A stretch of 64,000 bases of DNA from Alloyangia pacifica (GCF_900116195.1 NZ_FOZW01000006.1:248001-312000), one strand, 5' to 3'; shown: positions 48,703 to 57,235, counted from the stretch's first letter. Numbers and translations: made by a program. The notes: generated by a model from the sequence alone, not told the origin.

Positions 48703-48753
48703 TACGTCTGGACGAATATATCCCACGGGGGTGCGGGGGTGTGCCCCCCGCTC
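48703..48753 (+). repeat. 3' intergenic stem-loop element, copy D (degenerate)
   Basis: ACGTCTGGACGAATATATCC, ACGGGGG, then hairpin GCGGGGG-TGTG-CCCCCCGC. It begins 15 bases after the argE-like stop, in the same orientation, and ends before the convergent L,D-transpeptidase gene. The first hairpin of copies A and C is missing. Confidence 0.5.
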
Positions 48754-48761
48754 CTGTCCTC

Positions 48762-49295
48762 TCACCCGGCGCGCCAGCCGTCCAGCGGCTCTGGCACCAC
48801 CAGACGCGCGCCCGGCAGCAGCCGCCCGGCGATCTCGCGCAGATCTTCGGGCGCGAAGCCGACGCAGCCCGCCGTCGGATAGCCCGGCCGCCGCCACTGG
48901 TGCAGGAAGATCGCCGAGCCCCGGCCCGGCTCGGCCTCCGGCCAGTTCCAGTCGGTGATCAGCACCAGATCATAGAGCGGATCGGCGCGCCGCATGGTTT
49001 CGTGACTCGGGGTGAAAGGCGCACGCACCAGCTGGTTGTAGGCGGGCGAGGCGCTGTCATCGCACCACAGATCGCCGAGCCCGATCGGCTCGGCCCAGAA
49101 GGCCGGGCGCGCCATGCGGTCCGGCCGGTACAGCATGGCGACCACCCGGTGCACGCCGACCGGCGTTGCTCCGTCGCCCTCGCGCTTGCCGGCGCGCACA
49201 CCGCCGCGACCGATCACGCAGGGCCAGAGCCGCCCCGCGAAGCGCAGACCTGCGCGGGTCAGCACCAGGTCGTCCGGCGAGACCACCCCGCTCAC
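48762..49295 (-). CDS. L,D-transpeptidase (YkuD) family protein
   Basis: 177 aa YkuD-fold protein. The active-site pattern is FLHQWRRPGYPTAGCVGFA: His, then Thr-Ala-Gly-Cys with the catalytic cysteine. The usual SHGC is changed to TAGC, as in the shorter YkuD group without a clear signal peptide, so export is uncertain. GTG start at 49295 overlaps the ribA stop. Likely peptidoglycan cross-linking or recycling. Confidence 0.82.
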   Translation of the reverse strand: MSGVVSPDDLVLTRAGLRFAGRLWPCVIGRGGVRAGKREGDGATPVGVHRVVAMLYRPDRMARPAFWAEPIGLGDLWCDDSASPAYNQLVRAPFTPSHETMRRADPLYDLVLITDWNWPEAEPGRGSAIFLHQWRRPGYPTAGCVGFAPEDLREIAGRLLPGARLVVPEPLDGWRAG

Positions 49296-50383
49296 AGCAG
49301 GTGCCCCGACTTCTCGGCCTTGGTGGCGAGATAGCGCTCGTTGTAGGTGTTGAGCCCTACTTTCAGCGGCACCCGTTCGGCCACCGTGATGCCGCAGCGC
49401 TCCATCATCGCCATCTTGCTGGGGTTGTTGGTCAGCAGGCGCACCGCTCCGAACCCCATCTTGCGCAGGATCTCGGCCCCGAGACGGAAATCGCGCTCGT
49501 CATCCTCGAAGCCCAGCCGGTGGTTCGCCTCGACCGTGTCGAACCCCTGGTCCTGCAGCGCGTAGGCGCGCATCTTGTTGGCCAGACCGATGCCCCGCCC
49601 TTCCTGGTTGAGATAGAGCAGCACCCCTGCCCCCTCGGCCCCCATCTGCGCCAGCGCGGCATTGAGCTGCGGACCGCAGTCGCATTTCAGCGAGCCCAGA
49701 AGGTCGCCGGTGAAACAGGCCGAATGCAGCCGCGACAGCACCGGCTTGGAGCGGTCGGGGCGGCCGATCTCGATGGCATAGTGCTCGTCCGAGCCGTCCT
49801 CAGGGCGGAAGATATGCAGCCGGGCGTTCTGCGACGCGCGCAGCGGCACCTTGGCCGAGACCACATGGTCCAGCCGCGCCAGCGTCAGCATGTAGGGGCC
49901 CGCCGGGTCGGCCTCGACCACGGTCAGCATCTCGCCCTGCGCAAAGCCTTCGGGGTCGTCCAGCGGCAGGATCAGTGCGGCGGGCAGCAGCCGCGCCGAC
50001 TTGACCAGGGTGATCGCCAAACGGTGCAGCCCGGTATCGCCGCCGCGCCGCGTGGCCAGCGGACCCTTCATCGGCTTGGCAAGATCATCCGCCGGGTCGG
50101 CGATCGACTGCACCCAATCCAGCCCCGCGTCGCCGGGCAGCATCACCCGCGCCAGATCGCCATCGTAGGCCCGCGCCTTCAGCGTCTCGGCCCGGCGCGC
50201 GGTGATGGCCAGATCGAGCTCGCCCGGCAGCGCCCGAAGCACCGCCAGCCGCGCCGCCGAGACCGTCTCCGCAGCGACAACCAGCGCGCCGCCCGTCGCG
50301 GCCTTCAACACCACGGGCACCCCCATGCGCAGGTCGGCGCGGGCACGGGCGAGCAATTCTCCGAGATCGGGCGCGAGGGACAT
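49292..50383 (-). CDS. ribA: GTP cyclohydrolase II with N-terminal extension
   Basis: 363 aa; the C-terminal 200 residues are GTP cyclohydrolase II: zinc cysteines in CFTGDLLGSLKCDCGPQL, LNQEGRGIGLANKM and RLLTNNPSKM. It opens GTP to the first riboflavin intermediate. The N-terminal 160 residues resemble a DHBP-synthase-like or unknown domain without its acidic active-site motif, so I do not call a bifunctional RibBA. ATG 50383. Confidence 0.88.
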   Translation of the reverse strand: MSLAPDLGELLARARADLRMGVPVVLKAATGGALVVAAETVSAARLAVLRALPGELDLAITARRAETLKARAYDGDLARVMLPGDAGLDWVQSIADPADDLAKPMKGPLATRRGGDTGLHRLAITLVKSARLLPAALILPLDDPEGFAQGEMLTVVEADPAGPYMLTLARLDHVVSAKVPLRASQNARLHIFRPEDGSDEHYAIEIGRPDRSKPVLSRLHSACFTGDLLGSLKCDCGPQLNAALAQMGAEGAGVLLYLNQEGRGIGLANKMRAYALQDQGFDTVEANHRLGFEDDERDFRLGAEILRKMGFGAVRLLTNNPSKMAMMERCGITVAERVPLKVGLNTYNERYLATKAEKSGHLL

Positions 50384-50428
50384 GGGCGTCTTCCTGTCTG
50401 GGCCGCAGCGAGCCGGGCAAATGGTACA

Positions 50429-50448
50429 CCCGGGCAAGCCTGCCCGGG
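50429..50448. promoter_or_regulatory. Hairpin and repeated GTACACCCGGGC box upstream of ribA and cenR
   Basis: CCCGGGCA-AGCC-TGCCCGGG is a perfect stem. The 12-mer GTACACCCGGGC occurs at 50424-50435 and exactly again at 50536-50547, both in the divergent ribA/cenR region. It may be a regulator site shared by both genes. Confidence 0.4.
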
Positions 50449-50585
50449 AAGGCGCTGAAACAAAGCAGCTTCATTGCTGTAACAAAAGCCGCACCGCAAC
50501 ACGAGAGCGTGAGAACCCTGCAGCAAAACTTGTTTGTACACCCGGGCTCTTACATGTGAACCACGACACGAAGACGGAGAGGCAC

Positions 50586-51272
50586 ATGGCCCAGATCAAG
50601 AATATCCTGCTGGTGGACGACGACGACGACCTGCGCGAGGCGCTGGCCGAGCAGCTGGTCATGACCGAGGATTTCGAGGTGTTCGAGGCCGAGACCGGCA
50701 CCGCCGCAATGGCGCGGGTGAAGGAGCAGGTCTACGATCTGCTGATCCTCGATGTCGGCCTGCCCGATACCGACGGGCGCGAACTCTGCAAGCTCATGCG
50801 CAAGCAGGGTGTGAAGTCGCCGATTCTCATGCTGACCGGCCATGACACCGATGCGGACACCATCCTCGGCCTGGATGCTGGCGCGAACGACTACGTGACC
50901 AAGCCGTTCAAGTTCCCGGTGCTGCTCGCACGGATCCGCGCCCAGCTGCGTCAGCACGAACAATCCGAAGACGCGGTCTTCACGGTCGGCCCTTACACCT
51001 TCAAGCCCTCGATGAAGCTTCTCGTGACCGAGGACGATCGCAAGACGCGCCCCACCGAGAAGGAGACGAACATCCTGAAGTTCCTCTACCGCTCGACCGA
51101 GGGCGTCGTGCCGCGCGAGATCCTGCTCCACGAAGTCTGGGGCTATAACGCGGGCGTCACGACCCACACGCTGGAGACGCATATCTATCGTCTGCGGCAG
51201 AAAATTGAGCCCGATCCTTCAAATGCCCGCATTTTGGTCACGGAATCCGGGGGTTATCGGCTGGTTGCCTGA
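50586..51272 (+). CDS. cenR: OmpR-family response regulator, CenR-like
   Basis: 228 aa. Receiver domain NILLVDDDDDLREALAEQL with Asp56 in LILDVGLPDTDGRE, winged helix ending VTTHTLETHIYRLRQKIEP and GGYRLVA. LREALAEQL, GANDYVTKPFKFPVLLARIRAQ and the C-terminal block match CenR, an essential envelope regulator in Caulobacter and Rhodobacter, as I recall it. Its kinase CenK is not adjacent. ATG 50586 after GGAGAGGCAC. Confidence 0.8.
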   Translation: MAQIKNILLVDDDDDLREALAEQLVMTEDFEVFEAETGTAAMARVKEQVYDLLILDVGLPDTDGRELCKLMRKQGVKSPILMLTGHDTDADTILGLDAGANDYVTKPFKFPVLLARIRAQLRQHEQSEDAVFTVGPYTFKPSMKLLVTEDDRKTRPTEKETNILKFLYRSTEGVVPREILLHEVWGYNAGVTTHTLETHIYRLRQKIEPDPSNARILVTESGGYRLVA

Positions 51273-51278
51273 GTAGGC

Positions 51279-51311
51279 GGCGGAAATGCCACGGCATAGC
51301 GATTTTCCGCC
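51279..51311 (+). terminator. Stem-loop after cenR
   Basis: GGCGGAAA (51279-51286) pairs with TTTCCGCC (51304-51311); the loop carries a nested TGCC/GGCA hairpin. It starts seven bases after the stop of cenR. No T run. Confidence 0.55.
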
Positions 51312-51363
51312 ACCCTCGAACCACTCGCCCATTGGTTGACACTGTACTTGGTGATACTCTGAC

Positions 51364-51429
51364 CTAACCTTTCGGATAGGGCCCTTGGTCGGAGGCGACC
51401 CACCAGTTCCCGTTGCATGTGCGGGTCAT
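51364..51429 (-). CDS. Candidate 21-residue small protein
   Basis: ATG 51429 is preceded by AGGGAGG at eight bases, a near-perfect ribosome site, and opens 21 codons ending in TAG at 51364. The peptide begins MTRTCNGNWWVASDQG with a double Trp and ends PYPKG. The first ATG upstream (ATGTGA) stops at once. It is unlike a secreted or membrane peptide. Alternatively the DNA is read on the plus strand as an RNA ending in the terminator at 51454. No function can be assigned. Confidence 0.4.
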   Translation of the reverse strand: MTRTCNGNWWVASDQGPYPKG

Positions 51430-51453
51430 CACATGCACCTCCCTGTTGGACTG

Positions 51454-51483
51454 GGCCGGGCCTCGCGCCCGGCCTCTTTTTTG
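51454..51483 (+). terminator. Strong plus-strand intrinsic terminator without an obvious gene
   Basis: GGCCGGGC / GCCCGGCC stem followed by TCTTTTTT. The nearest plus-strand gene, cenR, ends 180 bases upstream and has its own hairpin, so this terminator suggests a separate short transcript from about 51340-51480. That RNA would contain hairpins GGTCG-GAGG-CGACC and GCATGTG-loop-CACATGC (51415-51436) and an ACCTCCC stretch able to pair with ribosome sites. Confidence 0.7.
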
Positions 51484-51801
51484 ATAGCTGAGGTTTCTTT
51501 GGCAGATGAGGTTTCCTCCGGGAAGCTCGTCCGGTGGTCGCCGACGTTCAGACATGCATTCTGACCGTTTTCAGCGCCTCGGACCCCGGCGTCCCCCTCC
51601 GAGGCCCGAAGCGCAGTCAAACCGTCGCATGTTCCGTGAGCGGCAGCGCGCTGGCTTGCCCTTTCGATCAGCGGGGAAAATCATTAATAAATTCGAAACG
51701 AGCGGAAGATTCCCCGTGCCCTGAGGCGTTCTTCCGACCGACGCTTGCTCATGCGGCAGGACATGATAGAAGCCCGGCGCTCCGGCCGGAAAGGACCCAG
51801 C
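51484..51801. other. Intergenic region before the orphan gene, no gene seen
   Basis: About 320 bases. It contains a near repeat TGAGGTTTC at 51489 and 51507, and an AT-rich stretch (AAAATCATTAATAAATTCG, about 51676-51694) that could hold a promoter for the downstream gene. Short open frames lack ribosome sites. Confidence 0.5.
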
Positions 51802-52590
51802 TTGACCGACACCCCCCGACGTCTCGAACATCCGAACATGAACGCGCAGCTGCTGCATTGGTGGATGCGCGACTACGATCATGTCTTCGTGGTGCTCAAC
51901 CCCTTCTTCCGCGTGCCCGGCTTCACGCCGGAGACCACCGCCTGGGGACCGCTGCGCAGCGAGGCGACGACTCCGCAGGAGCTGGAGGCGCTGCTCGAAA
52001 GCCTCGGAGGGCCGCAGGACGATCAGGCTCCCGACGCCTTCGACGAGATCATCAAGACGACGGGCCAGCCGGTGCGTTGGGACATGATCGCGCAGGCGCT
52101 CGGGGTCAGCGATTTCCGGCATTTCGCCCGCATGGTCTGGCTCTGGGTGATCGGCGCCGAACCGCCGGACCTCGATGCCTCCCTGGTATCGCGCATCGCG
52201 CGACACTGCCGCCAGGAAGGTCTCTACAAGCCCGAGGAGGACTGGCTGCCGCTGGTGCTCGAACCGATGCTGGTCCCCTACCTCGAGGCGCTGCGCCTGG
52301 ACGAGGTCACGCTCTGGGACGAGACCCGCACGTCCTCGCTGGAATGTCCGGTCGAGGCCTTCCACCGCGACGAGCCGCCGGTAGCGCTGATGGATGCGCC
52401 GATCTCGGCGATCTCGGCTCCCGGCATGCTGCTCAGCTGGTCGCAGGACCAGGTGACCGGCCTGCTCGCGATCACCGAAGAAGTGCGCCAGAAAGCCGAC
52501 CCCGCCCGCTACCTCGAAGGCTTCTGGGCCGGTGCGGGCACGTCGTCTCTGGTTCTGGACCAGCCGCGCGCCCCTGCCCTGCTGCACTGA
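51802..52590 (+). CDS. Hypothetical protein, no recognised family
   Basis: About 262 aa, soluble, rich in acidic residues and Trp, no signal peptide. Features: MNAQLLHWWMRDYDHVFVVL near the start and WSQDQVTGLLAITEEVRQKADPARYLEGFWAG near the end. I do not recognise it. Codon use matches its neighbours, so it is a resident gene. TTG 51802 is chosen for the AAAGGA ribosome site; ATG 51838 (MNAQLL) or ATG 51751 are alternatives. Convergent with pnp across a shared terminator. Confidence 0.7.
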   Translation: MTDTPRRLEHPNMNAQLLHWWMRDYDHVFVVLNPFFRVPGFTPETTAWGPLRSEATTPQELEALLESLGGPQDDQAPDAFDEIIKTTGQPVRWDMIAQALGVSDFRHFARMVWLWVIGAEPPDLDASLVSRIARHCRQEGLYKPEEDWLPLVLEPMLVPYLEALRLDEVTLWDETRTSSLECPVEAFHRDEPPVALMDAPISAISAPGMLLSWSQDQVTGLLAITEEVRQKADPARYLEGFWAGAGTSSLVLDQPRAPALLH

Positions 52591-52672
52591 TCCTCCGCCG
52601 GTGACATGGCCGGGGTGCCCATTCCGCCACCCAAGGCCGGATCGCCAAGTGACCGCCGAACTCCCAATGCAA

Positions 52673-52700
52673 AACGCCCCGACCGAAAGGCCGGGGCGTT
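52673..52700. terminator. Bidirectional terminator between the orphan gene and pnp
   Basis: AACGCCCCGACC-GAAA-GGCCGGGGCGTT, a 12-bp stem with one mismatch and a GAAA tetraloop. TTC and GCATTTTC follow on the plus strand; TTTGCATTGG follows on the minus strand. Confidence 0.8.
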
Positions 52701-52730
52701 CGCATTTTCAGAAGTGGCCGAGGCCGCGGA

Positions 52731-54872
52731 TCACTCCGCGGTCTCTTCCTTCTTGTCGGCTGCCAGCTCTTCGCCGGTTTCCTGATCGACCATCTTCATG
52801 GCGAGGCGCACCTTGCCGCGATCGTCGAAGCCGAGCAGCTTAACGAAGACTTCCTGGCCTTCCTTCAGCACGTCCGACGGGTGGTTCAGGCGGCGGTTCT
52901 CGATCTGGCTGACGTGCACGAGGCCGTCACGCTTACCGAAGAAGTTCACGAAGGCGCCGAAGTCGACGATCTTCACGACCTTGCCCTTGTAGATCGCGCC
53001 CTCTTCCGGCTCCGCCACGATCGAATAGATCATGTCGTAGGCCTTCTGGATGGCTTCGCCGTTTGCCGAGGCGATCTTGATCACGCCATCGTCGTTGATG
53101 TCGACCTTGGCGCCCGACACCTCGACGATCTCGCGGATCACCTTGCCGCCCGAGCCGATCACTTCACGGATCTTGTCGGTCGGGATCTGCATGGTCTCGA
53201 TGCGCGGTGCGTGGACCGAGAAATCGCCAGCTTCGGTGAGCGCCTTGGCCATCTCGCCGAGGATGTGCATCCGGCCGTCCTTGGCCTGAGCCAGGGCCTG
53301 CTTCATGATCTCGGGGGTGATGCCCGCGACCTTGATGTCCATCTGCAGCGAGGTGATGCCGTTCTCGGTGCCTGCAACCTTGAAGTCCATGTCGCCGAGG
53401 TGGTCCTCGTCGCCGAGGATGTCGGTCAGGACCGCATACTCACCGTCGTCTTCCAGCACAAGGCCCATGGCCACACCGGCCACCGGTGCCTTCAGCGGAA
53501 CGCCCGCATCCATCATCGACAGCGAGCCGCCGCAGACGGACGCCATCGAGGACGAGCCGTTGGATTCGGTGATCTCGGACACCACGCGGATGGTGTAGGG
53601 GAAGTCGGTCGGGGCGGGCAGCACGGCCTGCAGCGCACGCCATGCCAGCTTGCCGTGGCCGATTTCACGGCGACCGGGCGAGCCAACGCGGCCAACTTCA
53701 CCAACCGAGTACGGCGGGAAGTTGTAGTGCAGCAGGAAGTTGCTGCGGAAGTTGCCGTGCAGCGCGTCGATGATCTGCTCATCGTCGCCGGTGCCCAGCG
53801 TGGTCACGACCAGCGCCTGGGTTTCACCGCGGGTGAACAGCGACGAGCCGTGGGTGCGCGGCAGAACCGAGGTTTCCGACACGATCGAGCGAACCTGATC
53901 GAGAGCGCGACCGTCGATGCGGCGCTTGTTCTTCACCACGTCCGAGCGCAGCACGACCGACTCGAGCTTCTTGATCGCCGAACCGAGGTTCGCGTCTTCG
54001 AGCTGCTCTTCGGAGAGCTCAGCCTTGATCGCCTCTTTCACAGCGGCAACCGCAGCGACGCGCTCTTGCTTGTCGCTGATCGCGTAGGCGTCTTTCATCT
54101 TGGCTTCGCCAAGACCCTTCACCACTTCGAAGAGCTCCGAGTAGTCGGGCGCCTGGAAGTCGAAGGGCTCTTTCGCAGCGGATTCGGCCAGATCGATGAT
54201 CAGGTCGATGACCGGCTGGATCTGCTCGTGCGCGAAGGTCACCGCGCCCAGCATCTCTTCTTCGGTCAGTTCGTAAGCTTCCGACTCCACCATCATCACG
54301 GCGTCCTTGGTGCCGGCGACGACGAGATCGAGACGCTGCTCGGGGTTGTTGCGCAGCCCCTGCATGTCGTCGACCGTCGGGTTCAGCACGTATTCGCCAT
54401 CGGTGTAACCGACGCGGCAGCCGGCGATCGGGCCCATGAAGGGCACGCCCGAGATGGTCAGCGCGGCAGAGGCGGCGATCATCGCCACGACGTCGGGGTC
54501 GTTGACCAGATCGTGCGACAGCACGGTGCACATCACCAGCACTTCATGCTTGAAGCCGGGGACGAAGAGCGGACGGATCGGACGGTCGATCAGGCGTGCG
54601 GTCAGCGTCTCTTTCTCGGTCGGACGCGCCTCGCGCTTGAAGAAGCCACCGGGCACCTTGCCCGCGGCGTAGTATTTTTCCTGGTAGTGGACGGTCAGCG
54701 GGAAGAAATCCTGACCCGGCTTCGGTTCCTTGGCGAAGGTCACGTTGGCCATGACCGAGGTCTCGCCGAGGGTGGCGATGACGGTGCCGTCTGCCTGACG
54801 GGCAACCTTGCCGGTCTCCAGGGTGAGGGTTTCCTCGCCCCACTGCATGGATTTCGTCGTAACGTTGAACAT
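52731..54872 (-). CDS. pnp: Polyribonucleotide nucleotidyltransferase
   Basis: 713 aa phosphorolytic 3'-5' exoribonuclease and part of the RNA degradosome. Two RNase PH domains ([19 protein letters not shown] and [19 protein letters not shown]), a KH domain ([20 protein letters not shown]) and an S1 domain ([28 protein letters not shown] in pieces) are all present. ATG 54872 gives the family start [16 protein letters not shown]. rpsO lies upstream on the same strand but a plus-strand gene separates them. Confidence 0.97.
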   Translation of the reverse strand: MFNVTTKSMQWGEETLTLETGKVARQADGTVIATLGETSVMANVTFAKEPKPGQDFFPLTVHYQEKYYAAGKVPGGFFKREARPTEKETLTARLIDRPIRPLFVPGFKHEVLVMCTVLSHDLVNDPDVVAMIAASAALTISGVPFMGPIAGCRVGYTDGEYVLNPTVDDMQGLRNNPEQRLDLVVAGTKDAVMMVESEAYELTEEEMLGAVTFAHEQIQPVIDLIIDLAESAAKEPFDFQAPDYSELFEVVKGLGEAKMKDAYAISDKQERVAAVAAVKEAIKAELSEEQLEDANLGSAIKKLESVVLRSDVVKNKRRIDGRALDQVRSIVSETSVLPRTHGSSLFTRGETQALVVTTLGTGDDEQIIDALHGNFRSNFLLHYNFPPYSVGEVGRVGSPGRREIGHGKLAWRALQAVLPAPTDFPYTIRVVSEITESNGSSSMASVCGGSLSMMDAGVPLKAPVAGVAMGLVLEDDGEYAVLTDILGDEDHLGDMDFKVAGTENGITSLQMDIKVAGITPEIMKQALAQAKDGRMHILGEMAKALTEAGDFSVHAPRIETMQIPTDKIREVIGSGGKVIREIVEVSGAKVDINDDGVIKIASANGEAIQKAYDMIYSIVAEPEEGAIYKGKVVKIVDFGAFVNFFGKRDGLVHVSQIENRRLNHPSDVLKEGQEVFVKLLGFDDRGKVRLAMKMVDQETGEELAADKKEETAE

Positions 54873-55165
54873 GTAGCGTATCCTGTAAGGGAGCACTCCC
54901 GGCCCTCCGGGTCTCCCGTTCCTATGGCGGCCCCATTGCCGCCGCTCCCTATCCTCTTGCATGTGCCCGGGAGCCAAAGGCGTCACGTCTCAGATGGGGG
55001 GCGCATACATGAGAATCCGGCTTTTGGGAAGCAATAAGCGCAGAGCGGCCACCACCGGCCAAAGCGCGCCGCAGGTGATCCGAATGGATGGGCGGCGCTG
55101 CCTGTCACCCCATGATAGGCTTGCCGGGATCGCGCGGAAGCCGGCAAACGAGAGAGGAGATCGAG

Positions 55166-55693
55166 ATGCGCAGGCCCATCCGCCCCAGCCTCCTGCGCCT
55201 GCTTGCCGTGCAGGCAGCGCTCTGCCTCTCGCCTCTTGCGGCTGCGTCCGGGGCCGCACGGCCCGTGGTCGTGCATGAGATGAGCTTCATCAACTTCAGC
55301 CAGGAAGTGGACTATGGCGCCACCAACGAGGCCGAGCATGCCCGTATCGCCATGCTTTCGGACCACTTCCGCGCGCTGCTGGAGGACAGCGGGCGCTATC
55401 GCCTCATCGACCCCGCGCCGCTTGCCGCGGATCTGCGCAAACATGGCGAGGTTTTCACCTGCAACCATTGCGAGGTGGCAATGGCCCGGAAGCTCGGCGC
55501 GGAGCTGAGCTTCAGCGGCGCGGTGCAGAAGCTCTCGGTGCTGGTTCAGACCGTGGTGGTGCGGGTCCGCGATGCCGAGAGCGGCGAGGTCGTCGCGCTG
55601 TACCAGACCGACATCCGTGGCAACACCGATATCGCCTGGCAGCGCGGCCTGCGGTTTCTCGTCGAGGACCGCCTGCTGCCCGCCCTGCCATGA
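55166..55693 (+). CDS. DUF2380-like secreted protein
   Basis: 175 aa with a Sec signal peptide (RPSLLRLLAVQAALCLSPLAAA). The mature part has VVHEMSFINFSQEVDYG, a CNHCEVAMARKLGAEL segment and the VVVRVRDAESGEVVALYQTDIRGNTDIAWQRGLRFLVED block in pieces, matching the DUF2380 family as I know it, whose members are sometimes near periplasmic alcohol dehydrogenase genes. Function unknown. GAGAGGAGA precedes ATG 55166. It is inserted between rpsO and pnp on the opposite strand. Confidence 0.75.
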   Translation: MRRPIRPSLLRLLAVQAALCLSPLAAASGAARPVVVHEMSFINFSQEVDYGATNEAEHARIAMLSDHFRALLEDSGRYRLIDPAPLAADLRKHGEVFTCNHCEVAMARKLGAELSFSGAVQKLSVLVQTVVVRVRDAESGEVVALYQTDIRGNTDIAWQRGLRFLVEDRLLPALP

Positions 55694-55733
55694 GCTGTGC
55701 CCGCCCGGAAACGGTCTGCCCGAAAAATGACAA

Positions 55734-55756
55734 CGCCCGCTCCAGAGGAGCGGGCG
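55734..55756 (-). terminator. Terminator of rpsO
   Basis: CGCCCGCTCC-AGA-GGAGCGGGCG, perfect 10-bp stem; on the minus strand TTGTCATTTTTCG follows. It also lies just past the convergent DUF2380 gene. Confidence 0.85.
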
Positions 55757-55781
55757 CTGCAAATTCCGTATCCTGAGCGGA

Positions 55782-56051
55782 TCAGCGGCGGATGCCGAGG
55801 CGCTGGATGAGGTCGGTGTAACGTGCCTCTTCCTTGCCCTTCAGGTAGTCCAGCAGCTTGCGGCGCTGAGCCACGAGCTTCAGAAGGCCACGACGGGAGT
55901 GGTTGTCCTTCTTGTGGGTCTTGAAGTGCTCGGTCAGGGTCGAGATGCGGCTGGTGAGGATGGCAACCTGAACTTCGGGCGAACCGGTGTCGCCTTCCTT
56001 GGTTGCGAATTCCTTCATCAGGCGGTTTTTCTCTTCGGCGGTGATCGACAT
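55782..56051 (-). CDS. rpsO: 30S ribosomal protein S15
   Basis: 89 aa, exact family length. Begins [30 protein letters not shown] and contains [26 protein letters not shown] (in pieces), the 16S-binding helices. AAGGAGACCCCG precedes the start. Usually followed by pnp; here a plus-strand gene lies between, with separate terminators. Confidence 0.97.
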   Translation of the reverse strand: MSITAEEKNRLMKEFATKEGDTGSPEVQVAILTSRISTLTEHFKTHKKDNHSRRGLLKLVAQRRKLLDYLKGKEEARYTDLIQRLGIRR

Positions 56052-56203
56052 CGGGGTCTCCTTGAAGGTTAGAGGGATGGCTCAAGCCGGGATGTCGTCC
56101 AGCAGGGCCCTTGGAGCGCTCCGGCCCGCATGGCCGGATGCGCGCGTATAGGGCGATTCAGCTGCAAAGGGAAGCCCCAAGTTCCGGGCGTGCCGAAGCA
56201 GGA

Positions 56204-57235
56204 TCACGCTGCGCCCGGCAGGCCCGCCTGCTGCGCCTCGATCAGCGCAATGGTCTCCAGCCCCGGCATATCCGCAGCCGGCAGCAGCGCCAACACTTCG
56301 CCGTCGGCGCAAATCTCGGTCATGCCGGGCTCCTCCGCGCTCGCGCGCAATTCCAGGACCGGCGCCTCTGCCCCGGACCAGACCACGACGATCTGGTCCT
56401 GTTGCGGATCAAAATCCATCAGCTCGGCCGCCTCGCCCCCGGCGATCCAGTCGCCGAGCAGGAAGCTGTCCGCGCCATCGCCGCCGCTCACCACGTCGCC
56501 GCGCCCGATCCAAAGCAGGTCATCTCCCGCACCACCATTGAGATAGTCCGTCCCATCCACATCTGAGCCACCCGCGTTCAGAACGACCCCCGAGAGCGTG
56601 TCGCCCCCTGCCCCGCCGAAAAGCGTGTCGACGCCGCGCCCGCCGATCAGCGTGTCCGCCCCTTCGCGCCCATGCAGCGCGTCCTGCCCTGCGCCTCCGG
56701 TCAGATCGTCCGCGCCCAACCCGCCCTGCAGCACGTCGTCCCCCATGCCGCCGTCCAGCACCCCACCGCCGTCATGGGCAAAGAGCAGATCGTTGCCCGC
56801 CCCGCCGCGCAACACATCGCCCCCTGCATCGCCATGCAGCGTGTCATTGCCCGGCCCGCCAAGCAGCGTGTCCGCGCCATCGCCGCCACGCAGCTCGTCG
56901 TCACCCTCCTGCCCGTCGATGAGGTCCGCACCCGCACCACCCGCCAGCATGTCCGTCAGCGAAGTGCCTTCCAGCGTCTCGCCCGGCGCGATGGCGTTCT
57001 CCCCGGAACCCGTGCCCTGCCCCCCGGGCTGGAGCACTTCGGCGACATTGACCTCGGACGGGACTGCTTCGGGCAGCTCGTCTCCAGCGGTGTCGAAACT
57101 GGTCGCCGTATCGTCGGCCCGCGCGCTCTCGGGCTCTTCCGGCGCGCCATTCGCGTCCTCTTCCGAGTCCGGCATGGCAAACACTGCAAGAGACCCCAGC
57201 AGCGCCATGCCCATCAATCCGGCCAGCATCAGCAT
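56204..57235 (-). CDS. RTX (hemolysin-type calcium-binding) repeat protein with N-terminal membrane segment
   Basis: 343 aa. A hydrophobic N-terminal helix (MLMLAGLMGMALLGSLAVFA) precedes an acidic linker and then about ten GGxGxDxLxGG-type nonapeptide repeats from residue about 98 to 240, which form calcium-binding beta rolls. The C-terminal 100 residues (FLLGDWIAGGEAAELMDFDPQQDQIVVVW in pieces) resemble the domain that ends many roseobacter RTX proteins. No protease or lipase domain. GGAGGCGCGCC precedes ATG 57235. Whether it is anchored or secreted is unclear. Confidence 0.85.
   Translation of the reverse strand: MLMLAGLMGMALLGSLAVFAMPDSEEDANGAPEEPESARADDTATSFDTAGDELPEAVPSEVNVAEVLQPGGQGTGSGENAIAPGETLEGTSLTDMLAGGAGADLIDGQEGDDELRGGDGADTLLGGPGNDTLHGDAGGDVLRGGAGNDLLFAHDGGGVLDGGMGDDVLQGGLGADDLTGGAGQDALHGREGADTLIGGRGVDTLFGGAGGDTLSGVVLNAGGSDVDGTDYLNGGAGDDLLWIGRGDVVSGGDGADSFLLGDWIAGGEAAELMDFDPQQDQIVVVWSGAEAPVLELRASAEEPGMTEICADGEVLALLPAADMPGLETIALIEAQQAGLPGAA

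Noticed and set aside
51336-51370. TTGACA at 51336 as a promoter for a small RNA
   Set aside because: No -10 box at 16-18 bases; the nearest candidates are 11 or 23 bases away, so I do not annotate a promoter.
52881-55037. 718-codon plus-strand frame opposite pnp
   Set aside because: Antisense shadow of pnp with no gene-like features.
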